A stretch of DNA of 40,759 nt from an uncultured Bacilli bacterium (GCA_910583685.1 CAJTXY010000010.1:1-40759); one strand, 5' to 3'; counted from the first letter of the stretch, positions 27,187-34,291 are shown. The notes: generated by a model from the letters alone, not told the origin. Translations and numbers: made by a program.

Positions 27187-28108
27187 TATTTACTACTTTT
27201 GTCTCTTCTATTTCATCTATAAATAGTTCATCAAACCTTGGCAACTCTTTCTTGATTACATCTTGATAGATATTTTTGGAATTGATAATTGCCTTTCTGA
27301 CATCTATGATATTTACTTTATCTCGGTTATCGAAAATGGCATAAGAGAATGCTTGTTGTAAAATCGTTAAAGCAATATCTGGATATCTTGAGCCTATTTC
27401 ATAAATTCTTTTATATTCACTTGTAATTTCTGTTAAAAAGGTCATAATCCTTTGCTTGATAAAGGGACTATATAGCAAGCTGGCACCTGTTCTTTTTTCA
27501 ATTTTGGGAAGAGTTCCTAGTAAAATAGATATGGTTTCTTCCTTGGTTGGTTCTGATACTTCTACTTGTTGAAAACGTCTTACAAAGGCTTTATCTCTTA
27601 AAATATATCTTTCATATTCTTCAGTGGTTGTTGCACCTATTACTTTAATATCACCACGATCTAGTCCTGGTTTAAACATATTGGCAAAATCCAAAGCTTC
27701 TCCTTTTGAACCCATTAGTGTATGAATCTCATCAATAAATAGAATTAATTTGCTACGTTTTTTTAATTCATCTAAGAGAATCTGAATTCTACTTTCTTCT
27801 GTTACTGGATCTTGTCCTAATAGTGCCGAGGTGTTTACCTTTATAATTGTATAATCTTTTAGTGCATTTGGAATATTGCCAATTTTAATACGATAGGCTA
27901 GTCCCTCTACAATTGCTGTTTTTCCAACACCTGGTTTTCCTGTTAAAATGGCTGACTTATCTGGTGTTAAAAGGATTAGGGCCAACTGTTTTATTTGCTC
28001 TTCTCTTCCAATTGCAGGATTTGTTATATACTCTTTTTCTGTAAAGTTTTCTCCATATGTTTCTAAGATGCTGATTCTTTGGTCCTTGATATTAAATTCT
28101 TCTTTCAT
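27167..28108 (-). CDS. Single-ring Clp-like AAA+ ATPase (ClpA/B D1-type)
   Basis: The 313-residue protein is essentially one AAA+ module: NPAIGREEQIK, Walker A GKPGVGKT at 57-64, Walker B LILFIDEIH at 121-129, then GATTTEEYERYI and VRRFQQVEV, matching the first ring (D1) of ClpA/ClpB. The N-domain, the coiled-coil middle domain, the second ring and any ClpP loop are absent, so it is much shorter than Clp unfoldases (700-860 residues). It is the first gene of the block and overlaps a membrane protein gene. It may remodel or recycle Tad/T4SS components; that is inference. Confidence 0.88.
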   Translation of the reverse strand: MKEEFNIKDQRISILETYGENFTEKEYITNPAIGREEQIKQLALILLTPDKSAILTGKPGVGKTAIVEGLAYRIKIGNIPNALKDYTIIKVNTSALLGQDPVTEESRIQILLDELKKRSKLILFIDEIHTLMGSKGEALDFANMFKPGLDRGDIKVIGATTTEEYERYILRDKAFVRRFQQVEVSEPTKEETISILLGTLPKIEKRTGASLLYSPFIKQRIMTFLTEITSEYKRIYEIGSRYPDIALTILQQAFSYAIFDNRDKVNIIDVRKAIINSKNIYQDVIKKELPRFDELFIDEIEETKVVNNEYKSE

Positions 28109-28129
28109 TTTATAGGCCTCCTTATGGTC

Positions 28130-28135
28130 ATTATA
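28130..28135 (-). promoter_or_regulatory. Probable -10 box of the Tad/T4SS block
   Basis: TATAAT on the minus strand lies 22 bp upstream of the Clp-like ATG, and AAGGAGG precedes that ATG. The -35 region falls inside the preceding terminator and matches poorly, so an activator may be needed. Confidence 0.45.
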
Positions 28136-28137
28136 TC

Positions 28138-28161
28138 AAAAAAAAGAGTTGTAATAAACTC
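28138..28161 (-). terminator. Intrinsic terminator after the thioredoxin-like gene
   Basis: A 5-bp stem (28157-28161 with 28146-28150) is followed on the minus strand by eight T. It directly follows the stop codon of the thioredoxin-like gene and separates it from the Tad/T4SS block. Confidence 0.7.
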
Positions 28162-28788
28162 CTAATTTTGTTTTCTTGCCATTACTGCAAATGAGGCAAT
28201 TCCAACAATAATAATACAAGCTGCTACCACTATAATGATATCAGAAGAAGACTTGTCTTTAGCACTTTCTACTTTTTTATTACTAACAGTGGTATCTACT
28301 CCCAATTCCTTCATCACATCATAACGATCTTCTTTTTCATATTCTTCTTTGATTAGGTTTTCTATTTCTTCATTCATACTTGAAGAATATCCAGAGAATG
28401 TTTTTTCACCAATTACGATATAAGGAACTCCCCCTACCTCTTCTTCAAATTTCTCTGCTACTTTTTCCAATAATTTTGCATTATCTTGGTTTTCCCATAC
28501 CTCGTAAGTTACTACATTGATATATTTTCCATATTCATCAATGATCGTTTCTAAATACTGTAGAAATTCGTGGCAATGTGAGCAACCATTTCCTCTAAAT
28601 AAATAGATATTCACTTTTCCCTTTTGATTATTTTTATAATCGTGATCAAATGCAATTTGTTCTTCACTACAAGCCTCTTGAATTGATGTTGGTGATGATA
28701 CTAACTCCTCTTCTGCCATTACCACTGTTGGTAATAGTATTAGTGTTGCTATTATCATTGTCATTAATTTTGTAAATATTTTTTTCAT
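28162..28788 (-). CDS. Membrane-anchored thioredoxin-like protein (CSHC motif)
   Basis: A signal peptide (MIIATLILLPTVVMA) is followed by VNIYLFRGNGCSHCHEF with a CSHC active site, a cis-Pro in GGVPYIVIG, and a C-terminal membrane helix ending MARKQN. Thioredoxin-fold proteins exported and anchored like this make, break or exchange disulphides. A TATAAT box seven bases before the upstream ATG (28809) places the transcript start at that codon, so the next ATG, 28788, is the better start. It lies just before the Tad/T4SS block, whose exported proteins are Cys-rich, but has its own terminator. Confidence 0.82.
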   Translation of the reverse strand: MKKIFTKLMTMIIATLILLPTVVMAEEELVSSPTSIQEACSEEQIAFDHDYKNNQKGKVNIYLFRGNGCSHCHEFLQYLETIIDEYGKYINVVTYEVWENQDNAKLLEKVAEKFEEEVGGVPYIVIGEKTFSGYSSSMNEEIENLIKEEYEKEDRYDVMKELGVDTTVSNKKVESAKDKSSSDIIIVVAACIIIVGIASFAVMARKQN

Positions 28789-28864
28789 TTTCTTTTCTCT
28801 TTTCTTCATAAATTTTATTATACTCGTTTTTTTCTATTTTTCCTAGTTTTTCACAAAAATTTTA

Positions 28865-29374
28865 TTAAATATACTCTCGATAGTATTTTAATACATCCCT
28901 CATCTCTCTAACAACAATTTCATTAATTGGATTTTCGGGAATGCTTTTTATTAATAGATCATCTACTTTTTCTAATGGCACATATAAAAGTTCAAAATTT
29001 CCAGCTTGTTCCCTTTCATCTAAGTGACTTGCTTCTTTCTGTGGCAATTCATCATTATATAACAAGTAGTAATAAATGATGACTTTTTTATTTTTATTAC
29101 TATTTAAATAGTTTTTATGATACTCTATTCTCTTTAAAAAAGGGACCAAATCTCCACTGATAAAAATTCCTGTTTCTTCTTCTATTTCTCGTTGTAGACA
29201 TTCCATTAAATTTTCATTTTCTTTTAGATGTCCTCCAGGAAATTGATAAGTTCCGTAGGAGTGGCCTAGTAGAAGTTCATTTTTGGAATTAATCATTAAA
29301 GCTTTCGTTCTAATTACGGTAGAGTCTAGTTCTTCTTCTTTTAGATTTTCCTCATTATAAACTTTTTCTTGCAT
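28865..29374 (-). CDS. Nudix hydrolase
   Basis: The 169-residue protein has a full Nudix box of the form GX5EX7REXXEEXGI, within residues about 47-70 (GGHLKENENL, then REIEEETGI), after a beta-strand start (VIRTKALMINSKNELLL). Nudix enzymes hydrolyse nucleoside diphosphate derivatives; the substrate cannot be told. It starts 19 bp after the methyltransferase stop and may be co-transcribed with it. Confidence 0.92.
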   Translation of the reverse strand: MQEKVYNEENLKEEELDSTVIRTKALMINSKNELLLGHSYGTYQFPGGHLKENENLMECLQREIEEETGIFISGDLVPFLKRIEYHKNYLNSNKNKKVIIYYYLLYNDELPQKEASHLDEREQAGNFELLYVPLEKVDDLLIKSIPENPINEIVVREMRDVLKYYREYI

Positions 29375-29393
29375 TTTTCTTGCTTTCCTTTCT

Positions 29394-30659
29394 TTATTCG
29401 TTGTTATCGTTTATTATTTTTTCAACAGCCAATCCTACTGCTTTTCCTAAAAAGCAGGGAACTGCATTTCCAATTTGAGTTAGTTGCCATTTTTTAGAAC
29501 CTTGAAAGACAAAATCATCTGGAAATGATTGAAGTCTTGCCAATTCTCTTGCTGTTAGAACTCTTGGTAATTTAGGATGAATATTTACAGCCCCATGGTT
29601 TTCTTTTACGGTACAAGAAGGTTTATTCCAAGGACATTTTTTCCAAGAATCAGAGTAGTTTTCATAGAGGCTCTCTCCTTCTTTTACTGCCTTTAATTTC
29701 TTTTTCATAATCTCGGAGTGCTTTGTTGGGATGTGATTAAAAAGAGGATCTTCTTTATGATGAATCAAGTCTTCAATCGCTTCTTTGGTTGTTTTATATT
29801 CTTCTTCTGTTAATAGAGGCTTTGGATGAAGATTTTCTTTTCCTATTCTATTTCCAATAAAAATGACTCTTTTTCTTGTCTGGGGAGTATAATAATCAGC
29901 AGCATTTAAAACGGTAACATTTATTTTATAACCTATGTTTTCAAAATCGTTGATAATTTTTTCTTCTACCTTACCACCCAACATAGAACGCAAACCAGGA
30001 ACATTTTCCATCACAACTACTTTGGGTCTTATATGATTTACAATTTCTAGCATATCTTTATATAAGGTGTTTCTTTTGTCTGTTACGATTCTATTACCTG
30101 CCATACTAAACCCTTGGCACGGAAATCCTCCTACAATTAAATCTACATCCTCATTAGCCACACTATCATAGAGTGCTCTTTTTACATTTTTATCTCTAAT
30201 ATCACGTACTTCAATATTTTCATTATAACCTTGTTTGTCAATAAAATTATATTTATAAGTTGCCACTGCTTGTTCCATAATCTCTACACTTCCAACGGGT
30301 GTAAATCCTGCCATTACAAGCCCACAAGAAAGACCACCAGCTCCTGAGAATAAATCAATGAAGTTAAGACCATTTCTTTGTTCCTTGTTCTTCCAACCAT
30401 CTCTACCCCATTCATTCGAAATATCAACATACTTTGCTTTTTTGGCATCTTCATTTACATAGTCTACATCATCAAAAATAGATTTTCTAGGAGTTTTTCC
30501 TTGATATTTATTATACCATTTTTGATAGTCTTCTTTTGTAATTCTATATCTATTATTTATTTTTGTAGCTTTTAAATTTCCTTCTGCAATTTGTCTTCTA
30601 ATTGTTTTTAAACTTTTATTTGTTTTCTTTGCTATTTCTTCTACTGTTAATATGTTCAT
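29394..30659 (-). CDS. C5-cytosine DNA methyltransferase with N-terminal helix-turn-helix
   Basis: The first 55 residues form an excisionase/MerR-like HTH (TVEEIAKKTNKSLKTIRRQI, then ITKEDYQKWY). The rest is a C5 methyltransferase: DLFSGAGGLSCG (motif I), GGFPCQGFSMAG (motif IV with catalytic Cys), VVMENVPG (VI), TPQTRKRV (VIII), and a C-terminal LQSFPDDF and QIGNAVP. It probably modifies one cytosine of the site cut by the neighbouring endonuclease. The ATG at 30659 has GGAG seven bases before it, so the frame from 30686 is not used. The HTH could repress its own promoter, which contains repeats (30674-30710). Confidence 0.92.
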   Translation of the reverse strand: MNILTVEEIAKKTNKSLKTIRRQIAEGNLKATKINNRYRITKEDYQKWYNKYQGKTPRKSIFDDVDYVNEDAKKAKYVDISNEWGRDGWKNKEQRNGLNFIDLFSGAGGLSCGLVMAGFTPVGSVEIMEQAVATYKYNFIDKQGYNENIEVRDIRDKNVKRALYDSVANEDVDLIVGGFPCQGFSMAGNRIVTDKRNTLYKDMLEIVNHIRPKVVVMENVPGLRSMLGGKVEEKIINDFENIGYKINVTVLNAADYYTPQTRKRVIFIGNRIGKENLHPKPLLTEEEYKTTKEAIEDLIHHKEDPLFNHIPTKHSEIMKKKLKAVKEGESLYENYSDSWKKCPWNKPSCTVKENHGAVNIHPKLPRVLTARELARLQSFPDDFVFQGSKKWQLTQIGNAVPCFLGKAVGLAVEKIINDNNE

Positions 30660-30673
30660 ATTCTTACTCCTAT

Positions 30674-30720
30674 GTCCATTATACATGTTAATTATACATG
30701 AGAAGTGGACAAAAAGTCAA
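30674..30720 (-). promoter_or_regulatory. Methyltransferase promoter with direct and inverted repeats
   Basis: On the minus strand TTGACT (30715-30720) and TATAAT (30691-30696) are 18 bp apart. CATGTATAAT occurs twice with 13-bp spacing (30691-30700 and 30678-30687), and GTCCA/TGGAC (30674-30678 and 30706-30710) flank them. The -10 box lies inside a repeat, so a protein binding these repeats would block transcription. Confidence 0.7.
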
Positions 30721-30729
30721 TACTCTTCT

Positions 30730-32118
30730 TTATTTTTCTAATAAGTCAAGTAAGTTTTTCATATGAAATCTAAATTTTAGTGATCCCCTATTTTTATGAA
30801 CTTGGAACTCACCGATTGTTACTCCATAATATTTTACTGTATTACTTTCATTCCAAGTAGATAGGTTTTTGGTAAAGGTAAAGTTTTTTTGCTCAAAATT
30901 ATAGCTTTGGCCTCCTTCTAATATTTTATATTCGTAGTTTTGCTTTTTCTTATAAATCCATAATAGATAGTCACAGTCTAATAAAAATTTTAAATAAGTT
31001 TTCATTAATTCTGCAGTGTGTTCTAAAACGATTTTTTTAAAATCTTCTCTAGAAAAAGTATCTGGATTTTCTATTAAATGTGAAAAGTAAAGCTTAAATG
31101 TTTTCAAACTTGGCTGCCCTATTTCTGGTGGACAAACTCTAGAACCTATATTAGTTTTTAAAGAAAGTGTTTTTTCGCCTTGCAACATAAAATCTATTGA
31201 CGATTTACTTGTTCCTCCTCTTTTTCCTTTTTCGTTTCCTATATAGCGGATTGGTTCGGGTATTTTGGAAAATACTTCCAATATTGTCGGTCTTACTTCG
31301 GCCATTATTTTAGGATCAACTCGTCTTTCAAAATGGGCTGGTTTTTCTAAATGATAGATCTCGCAGATTGCTCCTTCAATAGAAATTCCTAAGGTTTCTG
31401 TTGTCTGTTCTCTTTTTGTTAAGAGGTCTTGAAGCTTGTTCATTTTAAATCTAAACTTATAATTTCTATGTTTATGTACCTGAACTTCTGCAATACTTGT
31501 ATCTTTATATTTTACAGTTACACTCTCTTTCCAGTCCTTGATGTCTTTTTTAGTGAATGTGATGTTTGATTTTTCCCAGGTGAGATCTGGCTTTTCACCT
31601 CGATAAATTATTTTATACTTGTAGACATTTTTTTCTATATAAATCCATACTAAGATATCAGATTGAAAAAGGTAGTCAAGATAGGTAGGTAGCATATCAG
31701 CAATATTATTCCATACTAAATCTCTAATATCGTCTTGATTTTTTATTTCTGTAGATACCAAATGACCAAAGTGGTAGTTTAACTTCTCATAACCTGCTTG
31801 TCCTACTATAGGTGGTGCTACTAGCCCGCTTTTTTTCATAGTTGTTTTAATAGATAGTGTCATTTTATTTTTCAAATAAAAGTTATGTGGCGAAAGATTA
31901 TTCGTTTCTTTTTCTTTTGAGTAGGTAACACACTCTTCCGGGGTAGAACCTAACTCTTCAAATATTTGAGAAAAAATTTCTTTTACCCCATCAAAGGCAT
32001 TATGATAATTAGAAGAAAACTGCTTTTCGGCCCATTGAGATGGTGTTAAATTGTATTCCTCACAAATTAGTTTTTGAACAGTTAGTCCAAAGGTTGCATT
32101 ATTTATCGCTTTTGGCAT
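30730..32118 (-). CDS. Putative type II restriction endonuclease with internal duplication
   Basis: The 462-residue protein consists of two similar halves (about 8-224 and 232-462). Paired motifs are LSIKTTM with LSLKTNI, GQAGYEKLNYHFGHL with GQPSLKTFKLYFSHL, and EVQVHKHR with EFQVHKNR. The second half has SSIDFML then LSLKT, which could be a PD-(D/E)XK-type site with Asp 309 and Lys 321; in the first half the Asp position is Asn 79. The gene directly precedes a C5 methyltransferase, which supports a restriction role. I do not recognise the specific family or its recognition sequence. Confidence 0.72.
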   Translation of the reverse strand: MPKAINNATFGLTVQKLICEEYNLTPSQWAEKQFSSNYHNAFDGVKEIFSQIFEELGSTPEECVTYSKEKETNNLSPHNFYLKNKMTLSIKTTMKKSGLVAPPIVGQAGYEKLNYHFGHLVSTEIKNQDDIRDLVWNNIADMLPTYLDYLFQSDILVWIYIEKNVYKYKIIYRGEKPDLTWEKSNITFTKKDIKDWKESVTVKYKDTSIAEVQVHKHRNYKFRFKMNKLQDLLTKREQTTETLGISIEGAICEIYHLEKPAHFERRVDPKIMAEVRPTILEVFSKIPEPIRYIGNEKGKRGGTSKSSIDFMLQGEKTLSLKTNIGSRVCPPEIGQPSLKTFKLYFSHLIENPDTFSREDFKKIVLEHTAELMKTYLKFLLDCDYLLWIYKKKQNYEYKILEGGQSYNFEQKNFTFTKNLSTWNESNTVKYYGVTIGEFQVHKNRGSLKFRFHMKNLLDLLEK

Positions 32119-32162
32119 TTTATCACATTCTTTCTTGTATGGTTTTAACCATTCCTACTTAC

Positions 32163-32191
32163 ATTATACTATATAAAGTTCATTATACCAA
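32163..32191 (-). promoter_or_regulatory. Promoter of the restriction endonuclease gene
   Basis: TTGGTA (32186-32191) and TATAAT (32163-32168) are 17 bp apart on the minus strand. A 14-bp palindrome, ATGGTTTTAACCAT (32139-32152), lies downstream in the leader and could be an operator. Confidence 0.6.
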
Positions 32192-32213
32192 AATAAAAGA
32201 GATTTTCATCTCC
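32190..32213 (-). terminator. Terminator after the DUF5661-like gene
   Basis: A GAGAT/ATCTC stem (32199-32212) with a GAAA tetraloop on the minus strand is followed by a T-rich run. It overlaps the stop codon of the gene. Confidence 0.7.
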
Positions 32214-32487
32214 TATTTCCACTTGATTGTTGTTGCATATTTAGTAAAAATTTTTCAAATACTCTTAATCCATAATCTTTGTTGTAATAATTTGGAAACT
32301 CATTTAAATGTGCAAGAGCGATTTTTGCTGTAATAATCAAATCGTCATTCGTAACATTTGTATTTTGATTAACGGTTCCGTGTTCTAATTCTATATTAAT
32401 GCCATCTAAGAACTCTTCTGGGGTATACTTTTGAAAGGTAACCCCCAAGATAGAAGCTGCATAAAGGGCATCATTCATATGAAACAT
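32206..32487 (-). CDS. DUF5661-like small protein
   Basis: The 93-residue protein has the pattern of a small conserved family: AASILGVTF, then EEFLDGINIELEHG, a NVTNDD segment and KIALAHLNEFPNYYN. This matches what I remember of DUF5661 proteins, whose function is not known to me. It has its own promoter (32503-32530) and terminator. It lies between the restriction gene and a gene-poor stretch. Confidence 0.7.
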   Translation of the reverse strand: MFHMNDALYAASILGVTFQKYTPEEFLDGINIELEHGTVNQNTNVTNDDLIITAKIALAHLNEFPNYYNKDYGLRVFEKFLLNMQQQSSGNRR

Positions 32488-32502
32488 ATTATCACCAATA
32501 CT

Positions 32503-32530
32503 ATTATATGTTTCTTTTTTTATAGTACAA
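32503..32530 (-). promoter_or_regulatory. Promoter of the DUF5661-like gene
   Basis: TTGTAC (32525-32530) and TATAAT (32503-32508) are 16 bp apart on the minus strand, about 16 bp upstream of the ATG. The stretch 32531-32817 shows no supported gene on either strand. Confidence 0.6.
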
Positions 32531-32817
32531 CTTATATTCGGTTTATTAAACTATCTTTTAAAATAAGAGGACATTTGTTTTTATTTCTATAACACCTTTA
32601 TCTACAACGGAGCACCTATCTTATAGTTTGATTAATATTTTTCTCTATAGCATTGTCTAATTATCTCTATATTGATAATAGGTCATCACTTATTCCAGAT
32701 TATGGGAACACCTTAGTATTTTTATTATATGGTAGACTACGATTTATCAGGGAGGCTTACGTCAAATAAAATATGGGCCAAAATTTATTGCTTAAATATC
32801 TTATTGATTTATGTAAT

Positions 32818-32846
32818 AACAAAAAGTGCTAGGCTTTCGCCTAGCT
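32818..32846 (-). terminator. GNRA-loop hairpin with T-run, related to the one at 34112-34146
   Basis: A 7-bp perfect stem (32828-32834 with 32839-32845) with a GAAA loop on the minus strand is followed by ACTTTTTGTT. It may terminate a small RNA or the fic-xre transcript. CTGAA precedes it, as in the hairpin at 34125-34146. Confidence 0.55.
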
Positions 32847-32999
32847 TCAGAAGGATTCTTAAATCATCTACTCCTAAATTTAATTATTGAAAATCCCCTT
32901 ATTTTTAAAGAGAAAAAATATGATTTAATAAGGTTTAGAAGCATTTATTTACAAACCATCACTTTGGTGGTTGAATGGGTGGTTAGAAATAAAAACAAT

Positions 33000-33030
33000 C
33001 CTAGTAAATCAATATAGATTCGCTAGGTTT
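33000..33030. terminator. Bidirectional-looking terminator downstream of the XRE gene
   Basis: CCTAG and CTAGG arms, with an inner AATC/GATT pairing, are followed by six T on the plus strand and by a weaker T-rich run on the minus strand. It lies 18 bp past the XRE gene stop. Confidence 0.55.
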
Positions 33031-33047
33031 TTTATTTGAAATAATTT

Positions 33048-33536
33048 TTACTCTTTTATATATTTTTCGTTCGATCTTCCTAAAATCCAATCGGCTGAAT
33101 CTTTTCCCATTTTACAAACTTCTAATAAGAATGCACTTAATATTAGTACTTTTCCTGTTTCATAAGCACTCCAAGTTGAATTAGAAGTATTTAATTTATC
33201 TGAAAAAGTTCTCAATGTTTCTTTAGAATCTTTTCTAATTTCTTTAATTTTTTCTGAAACAATATCTAAATCAATTTCATTATTTGACTTTATTACTAAT
33301 CTATTTGAAGTAAATCCTAACAAATAATCAATATTAACACAATAATAATTAGCAAGTTGATATATTCTCTTTGTTGGAATAAATTCTTTGCCTGTTTCCC
33401 ATCTAGCATAAACAGAATCACTCACTCCTATAATGTCAGCAATTTGTTTTTTTGAGTAATCTTTTTCATCACGTAATAATTCTAATCTCGTCTCTCTCAC
33501 TTTAAAATTATAAGGTATTCCACTTCTAAATTCCAT
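33048..33536 (-). CDS. XRE-family regulator with two HTH units
   Basis: The first HTH (about 13-57) reads SKKQIADIIGVSDSVYARWE followed by YYCVNIDYLLGF, a typical Cro/C1 domain. A second, weaker one (about 90-150) reads LRTFSDKLNTSNSTWSAYE and ends in WILGRS. The start at 33536 overlaps the Fic-like gene by 11 bp. It is the probable autoregulator of the pair, acting on the inverted repeat at 33988-34028, and may also antagonise the Fic-like protein. Confidence 0.85.
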   Translation of the reverse strand: MEFRSGIPYNFKVRETRLELLRDEKDYSKKQIADIIGVSDSVYARWETGKEFIPTKRIYQLANYYCVNIDYLLGFTSNRLVIKSNNEIDLDIVSEKIKEIRKDSKETLRTFSDKLNTSNSTWSAYETGKVLILSAFLLEVCKMGKDSADWILGRSNEKYIKE

Positions 33537-33963
33537 CAATACAATTATTATAAATCCACTCTTTTAGATCTGTCATATCATTTGTTTCATAATAATTTAT
33601 AAGTTTAGTAAAGTATTCTCCTATTTTATCAACAGATACAGAAATAATTCCCTGTCCATATTTTATCATTTCTTTATTAGCAATTAAATTTGCTACTCTT
33701 TTATTACCATCTAAAAACATTTGACTTCTTTGAACCCAACAAAAGATACTAATACATCTCTCCAATTCGTTTGGAATCGGCAGTAATTCTTTTAATTCTT
33801 GTTCATAATCACACTCACTAGGTAATTTAGGTTGCCAAGAAGTACCTGTTATTCCAACACCTTTATCTCTAAATTCACCAAGAGGAAGCACATTTTGACC
33901 TTTACATATTTGAAAATGGATTTTTTTAATATAATCAATTGACATTTTAAACTTATTTTCCAT
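33526..33963 (-). CDS. Fic/Doc-like protein with Gln at the catalytic His position
   Basis: The 145-residue protein has the Fic core: VGITGTSWQPKLP, a helix, then SQMFLDGNKRVANL in place of HPFxDGN(G/K)R. The usual catalytic His is Gln (codon CAA, at 33721-33723). Fic proteins transfer AMP or other phosphate groups to target proteins; Doc acts as a kinase. Loss of His would suggest an inactive form or a variant subfamily. Strong GGGAGG precedes the ATG. It overlaps an XRE gene, like a toxin-antitoxin pair. Confidence 0.8.
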   Translation of the reverse strand: MENKFKMSIDYIKKIHFQICKGQNVLPLGEFRDKGVGITGTSWQPKLPSECDYEQELKELLPIPNELERCISIFCWVQRSQMFLDGNKRVANLIANKEMIKYGQGIISVSVDKIGEYFTKLINYYETNDMTDLKEWIYNNCIDGI

Positions 33964-33987
33964 ATATTTTCCTCCCTTTATACTTTA

Positions 33988-34028
33988 TGACATTAAATTT
34001 TAGATAACTCTATTTAATTTTAATGTCA
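33988..34028 (-). promoter_or_regulatory. Inverted-repeat operator upstream of the fic-xre pair
   Basis: A perfect 10-bp inverted repeat TGACATTAAA/TTTAATGTCA (33988-33997 and 34019-34028) lies 25 bp upstream of the Fic-like ATG. It is a likely binding site for the XRE protein. Confidence 0.6.
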
Positions 34029-34111
34029 GCCTGTTATTTTTCTAATATTTTAAACATTTTTTCTCTCTTAATCTATATATAAAAGAAATTGTTTAAATTA
34101 TTAAATATATA

Positions 34112-34217
34112 ATATAAACAAAGCATCCTAGCCTCTCGGCTAGGATTTCAGGGGGTTCGGTTGAATATACTCTCACATTTTAGTTCGTGAGAGATATCGG
34201 CGTGACATACATCACGC
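34112..34217 (-). ncRNA. Putative small RNA of three hairpins
   Basis: On the minus strand, a promoter (34224-34252) is followed at once by three perfect hairpins: GCGTGA/TCACGC (34217-34200), CTCTCAC/GTGAGAG (34193-34170) and ATCCTAGCC/GGCTAGGAT with a GAGA loop (34146-34125). A short T-rich end (TTTGTTTAT) follows. A CAACCGAACCCCCTGAA segment lies single-stranded between hairpins 2 and 3. No frame of note runs through it and I do not recognise a known RNA family. Function is unknown. Confidence 0.6.
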
Positions 34218-34223
34218 ATCTTA

Positions 34224-34252
34224 ATCATAAGGTATATTTTGGAAAAAGTCAA
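34224..34252 (-). promoter_or_regulatory. Promoter of the three-hairpin RNA
   Basis: TTGACT (34247-34252) and TATGAT (34224-34229) are 17 bp apart on the minus strand. The expected start is near 34217, just at the first hairpin, and 40 bp downstream of the recG stop. Confidence 0.7.
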
Positions 34253-34291
34253 TGAGTTATGCAAATATTATTTTACTTGACACTATTTTAT

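Noticed and set aside
154..28108. An integrative conjugative element
   Set aside because: No integrase, relaxase, oriT or attachment repeats were seen, so T4SS genes alone do not support this.
27167..28108. A type VI secretion ClpV protein
   Set aside because: It has only one AAA+ ring and no other type VI genes are present; similarity is limited to the shared D1-type domain.
32826..33017. A 63-residue plus-strand frame beginning with GTG
   Set aside because: It starts inside a terminator-like hairpin, has no ribosome site, and its sequence looks unlike a protein.
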